In this document: piece by piece, positions 9,534-17,808 of the stretch
Numbering within the stretch: the first letter of the stretch is position 1
How the letters are laid out: each line of letters starts with the position of its first letter
DNA from: Cellulophaga tyrosinoxydans
GTDB taxonomy: Bacteria > Bacteroidota > Bacteroidia > Flavobacteriales > Flavobacteriaceae
Direction: 5' to 3'
Assembly: GCF_900176415.1 (NCBI RefSeq)
Contig: NZ_FWXO01000001.1
Span: forward strand, 550,775-614,774
DNA length: 64,000 bases
The notes under the pieces: model-generated
Told to the model about the DNA's origin: nothing
Seen by the model: only the letters and a program-made list of their open reading frames with translations
Databases searched by the model: none
Program-made: the position numbers and the translations under genes

Positions 9534-10166
9534 ATGACAGAAGTTATAGTTTTAAACCATCAGACATTTACAATGCATTGTTCTGGTGCACTTTTTTGGG
9601 AAGAAAAAAGTACGCTAGTGGTCAGTGATATTCACTTTGGAAAAGTATCACATTTTAGAAAACACGGCGCAGCAGTACCACAAAAGGCCATTCAGAAAAA
9701 CTTTGATCTTTTAGAGAATATCGTTCATCAATTTAAACCTAAAACTATCTGTTTTTTGGGTGATTTGTTTCATTCATCTATCAATTCAGAATGGCATTTA
9801 TTTGAAACTTGGGTAACCAAAACAGATGCAAAACTATTCTTAATTGCAGGGAACCATGATATTATATCACCATTAAAATATGAAGCTTTAGGCATTGTAG
9901 TAATTAGTGAAATTGTAACTCAAGGTTTTCTATTCACGCATCACCCAGAAGAACGCGAAGGACTATTTAATTTTGCAGGGCATATTCACCCTTCCGTAAA
10001 ACTAAAAGGTAGTGGAAAACAATTTTTAAAATTAGCTTGCTTTTTTAAATCAAACCACCAAATGATTCTCCCTGCCTTTGGTGAATTTACAGGAACATAT
10101 TCATTACAACCTGCTAAAGATAATGAGGTATATGTTATCACTAAAGATCAAGTTCTTAGAGTTTAG
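9534..10166 (+). CDS. pdeM: ligase-associated DNA damage response endonuclease PdeM
   Basis: A calcineurin-like phosphoesterase of 210 aa and the last gene of the repair operon. The metal-binding motifs appear in order: SDIHFGK (about residues 31-37), FLGDLFHS (about 74-81), AGNHDI (about 105-110) and GHIHP (about 153-157). The fixed neighbourhood of exonuclease, ligase, helicase and phosphoesterase identifies it as the PdeM subfamily. These four proteins presumably act together on damaged DNA ends: resection, unwinding, end cleaning and sealing. The order of action is inference. Confidence 0.9.
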   Translation: MTEVIVLNHQTFTMHCSGALFWEEKSTLVVSDIHFGKVSHFRKHGAAVPQKAIQKNFDLLENIVHQFKPKTICFLGDLFHSSINSEWHLFETWVTKTDAKLFLIAGNHDIISPLKYEALGIVVISEIVTQGFLFTHHPEEREGLFNFAGHIHPSVKLKGSGKQFLKLACFFKSNHQMILPAFGEFTGTYSLQPAKDNEVYVITKDQVLRV

Positions 10167-10226
10167 CTACCCACATAAAAATATGAAAATAACGTATTCC
10201 TCTAGTAAATATTTAGAGGACCATAG

Positions 10227-10234
10227 TATATTTG
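10227..10234 (+). promoter_or_regulatory. candidate -7 element of mfd
   Basis: TATATTTG is a perfect TAnnTTTG element 15 bp before the TTG start of mfd, which would give an almost leaderless transcript. A 6-bp inverted repeat (10198-10203 and 10215-10220) lies directly upstream. No -33 box is clear. Confidence 0.4.
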
Positions 10235-10249
10235 CACAAAAGCTAAAAG

Positions 10250-13200
10250 TTGAGCCAAGATCTTATTCAACAAAACTATGCACAGTCTCCGCAATTGCAG
10301 AAACTGCAAAATGCTATTGCCAATTCTGAATCAAAAACTAATTTAAAAGGATTAATAGGTTCTTCATTATCCTTTGTTCTTAGTGCTATTTTTAAGAAAG
10401 CAGACAACCCTTTTTTATTAATTTTTAATGACAAAGAAGAAGCTGCCTATTATTTGAATGATTTAGAACAACTGATTGGTGATAAAGATGTTCTTTTTTA
10501 TCCAGGAAGCTATCGGAGACCTTACCAAATTGAGGAAACCGATAATGCAAATGTTCTTTTGCGTGCCGAGGTATTAAATCGCATAAATTCAAGAAAAAAA
10601 CCTGCTTTAATAGTCACCTATCCTGATGCACTTTTTGAAAAAGTGGTTACCCGAAAAGACTTAGAAAAGAACACACTTAAAATAAAACTAGAAGATTCAC
10701 TATCGTTAGATTTTTTGAATGAAGTTTTATTTGAATACAAGTTTAAACGTGTAGACTTTGTTACGGAACCTGGAGAATTTTCGGTGCGTGGTGGTATTGT
10801 AGATGTATTTTCTTTTTCGAATGATGAACCTTACCGTCTGGAATTTTTTGGAGACGAGGTAGATAGCATACGTACTTTTGATGTTGAAACCCAATTATCA
10901 AAAGAAAAGGTTACCAAAATAACCATCATCCCTAATGTTGAGAATAAGTTTCTTAATGAAACTAGAGAAAGTTTTTTAAAATATATATCAGCAAATACTA
11001 TTGTTTTTAGTTCAGATTTAGATTTATTATTCGATCGTTTAGATTCCTTTTTTGAGAAGGCTGAAGAGGCTTTTAAAAAACTATCTACTGAAATTAAGCA
11101 TGCCGAACCAGAAGCACTTTTTGTAAATTCTAATTCGTTAAAATCTCAACTTAAAGATTTTAAATTAATTACTAGCGGAAATTCAAAATCGCTCTCCGAA
11201 ACTTCAAAAATTACATTTGAAACAAAACCGCAACCTTCATTTAATAAAAAGTTTGATTTACTGATAGAAAATCTAAACGAGAACTTTGAAAAAGGTTATA
11301 CCAACTATCTATTTTGCGCTACGGAACAACAAGCAAAACGTTTTTACGATATTTTTGAAGAATTAATAGCTGCATCGCCTAGTTCCAATAAAGTGCATTA
11401 CAAAACCGTGGTTTTTCCACTGCATGAAGGTTTTATAGATGACGACTTAAAAATTGTTTGTTATACCGATCATCAGATATTTGAGCGGTATCATAAATTT
11501 CATATTAAAAACGGATACGCCAAAAAGCAAGCCATAACGCTAAAAGAACTAAACAGATTAGAACTCGGCGATTATGTTACCCATATGGATCATGGGATTG
11601 GGAAATTCGGCGGATTGCAAAAAATAGATGTCGAAGGCAAAAAGCAAGAAGCGATAAAACTCGTCTATGGCGAGCGAGATATTTTATACGTGAGTATTCA
11701 TTCACTTCATAAAATATCAAAATTTAATGGTAAAGACGGTGCTCCACCCAAAATATACAAATTAGGGTCTGGAGCTTGGAAAAAGGTAAAAGACAAAGCA
11801 AAATCGCGCGTTAAGAAAATTGCTTTTGATTTAATTAAAATTTACGCAAAAAGAAGACTCGAAAAAGGCTTTCAATATAGCCCAGACGGTTATTTACAAA
11901 ATGAACTTGAAGCTTCTTTTATATACGAGGACACTCCAGATCAAAGTAAAGCAACTGACGACATTAAGCGCGATATGGAAAGTGAGCGTCCTATGGATCG
12001 ACTTATTTGCGGCGATGTTGGCTTTGGAAAAACTGAAGTAGCCATTAGAGCAGCCTTTAAAGCAGTAACCGATGGCAAACAAGTAGCGGTTCTTGTGCCT
12101 ACAACAATTCTTGCTTTTCAGCACAGCAGAACGTTTAGCGAGCGATTGAAAGATATGCCTGTAACGGTAGATTATTTAAACCGATTTAGAACGGCAAAAG
12201 AAAAGAAAGAAACACTAGAAAATCTGGCACTTGGTAAGGTCGATATCATTATAGGCACCCACCAATTGGTCAATAAAAATGTACAATTTAAAGATTTAGG
12301 CTTATTAATTGTTGATGAAGAACAAAAGTTTGGTGTTGCCGTTAAAGACAAATTAAAATCTATTAAGGAAAATGTTGATGTTTTAACATTAACCGCCACT
12401 CCAATACCTAGAACCTTACAATTTAGTCTAATGGCCGCCCGAGATTTGTCGGTCATTACAACTCCCCCACCAAATCGCTACCCGATTGAGAGTGCTGTTA
12501 TTCGTTTTTCAGAAGAAACCATACGAGATGCCATTAGTTATGAAATTCAAAGAGGCGGACAGGTGTTTTTTATTCATAACCGAATAGAAAACATAAAAGA
12601 AGTAGCCGGAATGATTCAACGCTTGGTACCTGATGCTAAAATTGGTATTGGGCATGGGCAAATGGAAGGCAAAAAATTAGAAACTTTGATGCTTGCCTTT
12701 ATTAATGGCGAATTTGATGTATTGGTATCTACTACCATTGTGGAAAGTGGATTAGATGTTACCAATGCCAATACTATTTTTATAAATAATGCCAATAATT
12801 TTGGTTTGAGCGATTTGCATCAAATGCGTGGACGCGTTGGGCGTAGCAATAAAAAAGCATTCTGCTATTTTATAACACCACCTTATGATGTTATGACCAA
12901 CGATGCGCGAAAAAGGATACAAGCTTTAGAACAATTTTCGGAACTCGGTAGTGGTTTTAATATTGCCATGAAAGATCTTGAAATTAGAGGTGCGGGTGAT
13001 TTGTTAGGAGGCGAACAAAGCGGATTTATTAATGATATAGGCTTTGATGCTTATCAGAAAATATTAGTGGAAGCTGTTGATGAATTAAAAGAGAATGAAT
13101 TCAAGGATTTATACGAAGAAATAGAAGGTCATCATGAAAAAATATTTGTAAAAGATACTCAAATTGATGCCGATTTTGAATTGCTTTTCCCTGATGATTA

Positions 13201-13633
13201 CATAAATAGCATTACGGAACGATTAAATCTTTACACCGCTTTAAACGAGATTAAGGATGAAGTTGCTTTAAAGAAATATGAAACTGATTTAATAGATAGA
13301 TTTGGTGAACTACCTATTGAAGCTGAAGATTTATTAAATTCAGTGCGCATAAAGTGGATTGCTAATGCCATGGGATTAGAAAAAATAGTAATGAAGCAAG
13401 GTAAAATGATTGGGTATTTTATTGCTGATCAGCAATCCGCATTTTATCAAAGTCCGCAATTCACCAAAGTTTTACAATTTGTACAAGCATTTTCTAGTAT
13501 TTGTAAAATAAAAGAAAAGCAAACTAGAAATGGATTGCGTTTGTTATTGGTTTTTGACCATATAAAATCTGTTGATCAAGCCTATTTAGCACTCGAACCG
13601 TTTGAATTAGAAAAGAAATCTGTTTCAAAATAA
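10250..13633 (+). CDS. mfd: transcription-repair coupling factor
   Basis: Removes RNA polymerase stalled at lesions and recruits the UvrABC excision system. The 1127-aa length is normal. Order of domains: UvrB-like N-terminal region (including PGSYRRPYQ and PGEFSVRGGIVDVF), CarD-type RNA polymerase-interacting domain (LGDYVTHMDHGIGKF, about residues 441-455), then the RecG-like translocase with CGDVGFGKTEVAIRAAF (Walker A), DEEQKFG (motif II), TATPIPRTL and HQMRGRVGRSN (motif VI), and the C-terminal regulatory region. The start is a TTG; no in-frame ATG fits as well. It follows the PdeM operon after 83 bp and may be partly co-transcribed, grouping two DNA repair functions. Confidence 0.96.
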   Translation: MSQDLIQQNYAQSPQLQKLQNAIANSESKTNLKGLIGSSLSFVLSAIFKKADNPFLLIFNDKEEAAYYLNDLEQLIGDKDVLFYPGSYRRPYQIEETDNANVLLRAEVLNRINSRKKPALIVTYPDALFEKVVTRKDLEKNTLKIKLEDSLSLDFLNEVLFEYKFKRVDFVTEPGEFSVRGGIVDVFSFSNDEPYRLEFFGDEVDSIRTFDVETQLSKEKVTKITIIPNVENKFLNETRESFLKYISANTIVFSSDLDLLFDRLDSFFEKAEEAFKKLSTEIKHAEPEALFVNSNSLKSQLKDFKLITSGNSKSLSETSKITFETKPQPSFNKKFDLLIENLNENFEKGYTNYLFCATEQQAKRFYDIFEELIAASPSSNKVHYKTVVFPLHEGFIDDDLKIVCYTDHQIFERYHKFHIKNGYAKKQAITLKELNRLELGDYVTHMDHGIGKFGGLQKIDVEGKKQEAIKLVYGERDILYVSIHSLHKISKFNGKDGAPPKIYKLGSGAWKKVKDKAKSRVKKIAFDLIKIYAKRRLEKGFQYSPDGYLQNELEASFIYEDTPDQSKATDDIKRDMESERPMDRLICGDVGFGKTEVAIRAAFKAVTDGKQVAVLVPTTILAFQHSRTFSERLKDMPVTVDYLNRFRTAKEKKETLENLALGKVDIIIGTHQLVNKNVQFKDLGLLIVDEEQKFGVAVKDKLKSIKENVDVLTLTATPIPRTLQFSLMAARDLSVITTPPPNRYPIESAVIRFSEETIRDAISYEIQRGGQVFFIHNRIENIKEVAGMIQRLVPDAKIGIGHGQMEGKKLETLMLAFINGEFDVLVSTTIVESGLDVTNANTIFINNANNFGLSDLHQMRGRVGRSNKKAFCYFITPPYDVMTNDARKRIQALEQFSELGSGFNIAMKDLEIRGAGDLLGGEQSGFINDIGFDAYQKILVEAVDELKENEFKDLYEEIEGHHEKIFVKDTQIDADFELLFPDDYINSITERLNLYTALNEIKDEVALKKYETDLIDRFGELPIEAEDLLNSVRIKWIANAMGLEKIVMKQGKMIGYFIADQQSAFYQSPQFTKVLQFVQAFSSICKIKEKQTRNGLRLLLVFDHIKSVDQAYLALEPFELEKKSVSK

Positions 13634-13664
13634 AATTTGGAGTGGTTTTTGTAAAATATTATTT

Positions 13665-14990
13665 ATGAAAAAATTCATCTTCTTTCTTGTTTCCATTTGT
13701 GCATTCAATTTAAATGCACAACATACTATTTCAGGCACTTTTACCCCTGCCGAAGATTATACATGGTTAATCGCTTATAGATTAAAACCAGGCACCCAAG
13801 TATATGCCGCCGATACTGCGATAAAAAATGGTGCGTTTACCATGACATTGCCAGAGAATGCAGAACCTGGCACGTATAGATTGGTTTATGCTGTACCTCA
13901 AGAGGAGTACAATTTTGACATTATTTACAATGGAAAAGAAGATATTATTTTTAATTTCAATTCCGATGATGGTGCTTCATTTAAATCATCTACAGAAAAT
14001 ACTATTTTAAATGAATACGAAGCCGCTATTGCTACTGCAGAACAAAACTTTATAAGTTATTACACCAATCAGGAGCAAGATGAACTGCTTTATCAGAATT
14101 TAATTCAGGAGATTTTGAACATACAAGAGCGTTATGAAGAAAAATCAAACGGATTATTGGCTTATCATTTTATTAAGGCGAATAAACCTTACATGCCAAC
14201 AAAATTAGAGTCGGTTCAAGACTATGTGCAACATAAAAAAGAACATTATTTTGATGCGATTGATTTTAATAATACCGTACTACAAAGCTCAGGATTCCTT
14301 AAGGATAAATTAGCAAATTTTGTATTTACAGCTTTGCCATTGACCGCTGATAAGGTTGATCTAAAAGAAACTGAAATTAATAAAAATATTGTACTAATCA
14401 ATTCGCATATAGAGCAACTAAGCGCATCTTTTAAATTTCATATTTATAATGATTTATGGAATTACGCCGTGGCATATGGCTACAATTCTGTTTCAGATTT
14501 CATTTATAATACGTACTTAAATGAGCTTGCTAAAGAAACCAATAATATAGAAATTAAAAATGCAATTGAAGCACACAACAGATTGCGTTTAGGAGAGGTT
14601 GCTCCTGAAATAATCTGGAAAAAGGGAACTGAATTACTAAAATTAAGTGATTTAAATGGAGCCACAAATTATGTGCTCGTTTTTTGGAGTAGTACCTGCG
14701 GGCATTGCTTAAAGGAACTACCTGCCTTACATAAAGAATTATCAGGTAAGAATAAAATAAAAGTTCTTGCGATTGGATTAGAAGATGATACTGAAAATTG
14801 GAAACAAGAATCTAAAAATCTAACAAGTTTTGAGCATGCTATATCTCTTGGCAAATGGGATAGTGAATATGCCGATTTATATGATATTCATGCCACTCCC
14901 ACCTATTTTATTCTCGATAATGAAAAGCGAATTATTGCTAAGCCTGAAAACGACAAAGCAGTTGTAGAATTTTTAGAAAAAATCTACTAA
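13665..14990 (+). CDS. TlpA/ResA-like thiol-disulfide oxidoreductase
   Basis: A secreted 441-aa protein with a signal peptide (MKKFIFFLVSICAFNLNAQ, cleavage near residue 19). The C-terminal ~130 residues form a thioredoxin fold with the active site STCGHCLKELP (Cys-Gly-His-Cys) and the cis-proline loop HATPTYF. The N-terminal part is a beta-rich region as in the DUF4369-type TlpA proteins of Bacteroidota, followed by a helical spacer. It probably acts as a periplasmic disulfide reductase. It starts 31 bp after mfd, but the functional connection is probably accidental. Confidence 0.88.
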   Translation: MKKFIFFLVSICAFNLNAQHTISGTFTPAEDYTWLIAYRLKPGTQVYAADTAIKNGAFTMTLPENAEPGTYRLVYAVPQEEYNFDIIYNGKEDIIFNFNSDDGASFKSSTENTILNEYEAAIATAEQNFISYYTNQEQDELLYQNLIQEILNIQERYEEKSNGLLAYHFIKANKPYMPTKLESVQDYVQHKKEHYFDAIDFNNTVLQSSGFLKDKLANFVFTALPLTADKVDLKETEINKNIVLINSHIEQLSASFKFHIYNDLWNYAVAYGYNSVSDFIYNTYLNELAKETNNIEIKNAIEAHNRLRLGEVAPEIIWKKGTELLKLSDLNGATNYVLVFWSSTCGHCLKELPALHKELSGKNKIKVLAIGLEDDTENWKQESKNLTSFEHAISLGKWDSEYADLYDIHATPTYFILDNEKRIIAKPENDKAVVEFLEKIY

Positions 14991-15018
14991 CTGCTCTGCA
15001 ATATATATAATAAAGTAA

Positions 15019-15678
15019 TTAAAGAGTTTTTAAATCTTTTATTGTTTTAAAGGCAATATCTACATGCTCGTCATCAACAAGTATGGTAAATTCATTCGTA
15101 GTAGAAATAACTTCATATAGTACAATACCTTCCCAAGCTAATCTTTGGAAAATAAAATAATAAATTCCTGGTACGGTTACATTCTCAGATGGCAATTTTA
15201 CAGTAATTGAAGAAAGGTTTTCTGCTTTTTGAGTACAACGTTCTCCTTCAAATAATGCTTCGACTGTTTTATCTAAACTATTACTAACAACAATGTTTAG
15301 TTCATTTACCCCTCTAGATGAGGTGTAAAAAACTTCTTTGTCTTTATTTATTTCCTTTAATAATAAGCGTTGATTTTCCAATAATGTATCAGACAAAAGA
15401 AAAGTGAAGTCTGTTAATGAAGAACGCACAGTAATTTCACCTATATTCTTCAAAACTTTGATGATTTTATGTGTTGCTCTAAATTCTAAATCATCCGATA
15501 ATCGTTTTAGCGCCATAACAATGGCACCGTTTCGGATGTCCTTCCCGAGTTCTGCTTCAATCTCAGGTTTTACGATTCTAGAAAGCGATGTAAGGTTAAT
15601 AATTCCCTGTGCTAAAGCGCTTTGCAAAAAAGGTTTCTTTTTAATGTAGTTTTCAACTACAGATGAAATTGTTTTCAT
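15019..15678 (-). CDS. ACT-like protein, often labelled 'aspartate kinase' by similarity
   Basis: A ~219-aa protein with no kinase motif. The ATG at 15678 (MKTISSVVENYIKKK) is preferred over an upstream one because the promoter elements end just before it. The N-terminal ~75 residues are helical and look like a small helix-bundle or DNA-binding-like region; the C-terminal ~140 residues carry two alpha/beta segments resembling tandem ACT domains (for example NELNIVVSNSLDKTVEALF). It may sense a small ligand such as an amino acid. A perfect palindrome overlaps its own -7 box, which would fit an autoregulated gene. Function is not established. Confidence 0.65.
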   Translation of the reverse strand: MKTISSVVENYIKKKPFLQSALAQGIINLTSLSRIVKPEIEAELGKDIRNGAIVMALKRLSDDLEFRATHKIIKVLKNIGEITVRSSLTDFTFLLSDTLLENQRLLLKEINKDKEVFYTSSRGVNELNIVVSNSLDKTVEALFEGERCTQKAENLSSITVKLPSENVTVPGIYYFIFQRLAWEGIVLYEVISTTNEFTILVDDEHVDIAFKTIKDLKTL

Positions 15679-15696
15679 GATTTTGGTTGTGAGCTG

Positions 15697-15728
15697 CAAA
15701 TATAACAATTTGTTATAAATAAAACAAA
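15697..15728 (-). promoter_or_regulatory. promoter with overlapping palindrome, ACT-like gene
   Basis: On the minus strand TTTG (15725-15728), 20 bases, then a perfect -7 TATATTTG (15697-15704). A perfect 8-1-8 palindrome, TATAACAATTTGTTATA (15701-15717), overlaps the -7 box and spacer, the position expected for a repressor site. Confidence 0.6.
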
Positions 15729-15731
15729 TCT

Positions 15732-16091
15732 TTAAAAATGATAAAATGCATTTTCAATATGATTCAATTTTAAGGCTCCTTTTTCTTTATGTACTAGTAC
15801 AATATCAAATTGTACTTCAAAATCTAAATCATTATCCACTATGTAATGATTTGCCGCCATCACCAAAAGTTTAATCTTCTTAGGTGGTATCATATCACTC
15901 AATTCCCCAATAAAATCAGTACTTCTAGTTTTAACCTCTAGTACTATTACTTTATTATTTTTTTGCGCTATAATGTCAATTTCAGCTTTTAAATATCGAT
16001 AATTTCTATACCGTATTTTATATCCTTTTTTGAGTAGATAATCGACCGCAAATTGCTCTCCGATAGAACCTAAATCATTATGATCTGCCAT
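15732..16091 (-). CDS. yraN: YraN family protein (UPF0102, endonuclease-like fold)
   Basis: A 119-aa protein with the restriction-endonuclease-like signature of the UPF0102 family: G10-E12 at the start of helix 1 (GEQFAVDYLL), E37 and D39 in KAEIDIIAQ, and E52-x-K54 in LEVKTRS. These residues match the PD-(D/E)xK nuclease core, although a physiological substrate is not established for the family. It lies upstream of the ACT-like gene on the same strand, but that gene appears to have its own promoter. Confidence 0.9.
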   Translation of the reverse strand: MADHNDLGSIGEQFAVDYLLKKGYKIRYRNYRYLKAEIDIIAQKNNKVIVLEVKTRSTDFIGELSDMIPPKKIKLLVMAANHYIVDNDLDFEVQFDIVLVHKEKGALKLNHIENAFYHF

Positions 16092-16287
16092 TATTTTAAA
16101 TTAAAATTTGCGCATATTACGCAGTTCATCGAAAATATTAGTGTTTTAACGTCTAAAATAAGCATACTTACGTAATTTTATTGCGGTTATTGAGTTATAA
16201 TATAAATCTAATAACTTAATAAACACTATTTTAAAGTAGAAGATTACCCCCAAATAAACCTAAAATTGAACTTAAGGACCAAATAGT

Positions 16288-17796
16288 ATGGAATATTTTA
16301 TCAATTGTAATACTTCGTCATTAGCGCCATTTACGGCACCTCTAGACAAACAAAAAGTAGAACACCTATATAGACGTATTGGGTTTGGTAGCTCTGTTAC
16401 CACTATCAATCAGGCATTGGGGCAATCGGCAAGTGCTTTAGTAGATTCCTTAATTGACGAAGCTTTAGCAAAACCCTTAACAGCTGCGCCAGCATGGGCA
16501 AATTGGACAGGAGCAAACTATCCAACGGATGATGATCTTCGTGGTGACATGATCAATGCACAAGTTGCCGAATGGCGACTATCTTACGGTAAATCAATAC
16601 TAACCAATAATTTAAGAGATCGTTTAAGTTTTTTTTGGAGCAATCATTTTGTAACAGAATTACAAATTTACGATTCTCCTCCTTTTCTTTACCACTACAT
16701 AAATTGCCTACAACGTAATGCTATTGGAAATTTTAAAACCTTCACTAGTGAAATTGGATTAACTAGTGCAATGCTTTATTATTTAGATGGAGTTTACAAT
16801 AATGGCAACAATCCAAACGAAAATTATGCACGTGAAATCTACGAGCTGTTTTGTTTAGGAGAGGGGAATAATTATACTGAGCAAGATATTATTGAAACAG
16901 CAAAGGCTTTAACCGGCTATGTAGAAAGAGGTGAAATTCAGTGGACTCCAGTTACTTTTAGAGCAGACCGTCATGATCCAGGGAGTAAAACAATTTTAGG
17001 TCAAACAGGAAATTGGGGGTATGATGATGTGATAAACATTCTTTTCGCTCAAAGACCTAATGAAATCGCTGGATTTATTTGCACTAAATTATATGAATTT
17101 TTTGTGCATCCTGATTCTAACGATCAAGCAGGAAATGCAAAAACTGTAATAGATAGTATGGCAGCTACCTTTATTTCAAATAATTTTGAAATTGCTCCTG
17201 TCCTTAGACAACTATTTAAAAGTCAGCACTTTTTTGACAATGAAGCCATTGGTGTGATTATTAAAAGTCCGTTTGATTGTTTTTTCAATCTTATTACAGA
17301 AACCGATTTTACTTACACAGACACAACCGTAGCAACCGCGGTTAACTATTCTGGGATGTTAAGTCAAGAATTGTTTAATCCTATTGATGTTGCTGGTTGG
17401 CAACGAAATAGATCTTGGATAAACACAAACTTCCTAATCGGAAGGTGGTTATCTTCAGAGTCATTTTTAGATGACTACTTTGCACAAAATCAAGAACAAT
17501 TTAGAACTCTAGCCATGGACGCTGTAGGGGCTGCTGACAGTAACACCAGTAACCCAGAAATTGTAGTAAGAGCGCTAGTTAACAAATTTACTCCAAAAGG
17601 AATGCTTACAGAAGCAGATTTCCAAAATGCGATGTCGGCCTTTAAAATTGAGGATGTTCCTGAGAATTACTATTCACCCGATCACACTCCTGGTGGATTA
17701 AGCTTATGGATCTTAAGCATTAGTCAAGAAGTGCCTAAACAAGTACATCTTCTATTAAGACATATTGTAAGACAACCTGAATTTCAACTAAAATAA
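16288..17796 (+). CDS. DUF1800 domain-containing protein
   Basis: A 502-aa protein of the DUF1800 family, recognised by HLYRRIGFGSS near the N-terminus, the LSFFWSNHFVTE segment (about residues 112-123), ENYAREIYELFCLGEG (about 180-195), and the C-terminal LLLRHIVRQPEFQ. No signal peptide is evident. It is paired with a DUF1501 gene 12 bp downstream, the usual arrangement in many bacteria; the pair is of unknown function, possibly linked to an exported redox or polymer-modifying activity. Co-transcription is very likely. Confidence 0.92.
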   Translation: MEYFINCNTSSLAPFTAPLDKQKVEHLYRRIGFGSSVTTINQALGQSASALVDSLIDEALAKPLTAAPAWANWTGANYPTDDDLRGDMINAQVAEWRLSYGKSILTNNLRDRLSFFWSNHFVTELQIYDSPPFLYHYINCLQRNAIGNFKTFTSEIGLTSAMLYYLDGVYNNGNNPNENYAREIYELFCLGEGNNYTEQDIIETAKALTGYVERGEIQWTPVTFRADRHDPGSKTILGQTGNWGYDDVINILFAQRPNEIAGFICTKLYEFFVHPDSNDQAGNAKTVIDSMAATFISNNFEIAPVLRQLFKSQHFFDNEAIGVIIKSPFDCFFNLITETDFTYTDTTVATAVNYSGMLSQELFNPIDVAGWQRNRSWINTNFLIGRWLSSESFLDDYFAQNQEQFRTLAMDAVGAADSNTSNPEIVVRALVNKFTPKGMLTEADFQNAMSAFKIEDVPENYYSPDHTPGGLSLWILSISQEVPKQVHLLLRHIVRQPEFQLK

Positions 17797-17808
17797 AAAC
17801 CTACTATT

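Noticed and set aside
10078-10329. 83-aa plus-strand frame across the pdeM-mfd junction
   Set aside because: It overlaps the end of pdeM and the start of mfd in another frame and has no domain, so it is a shadow.
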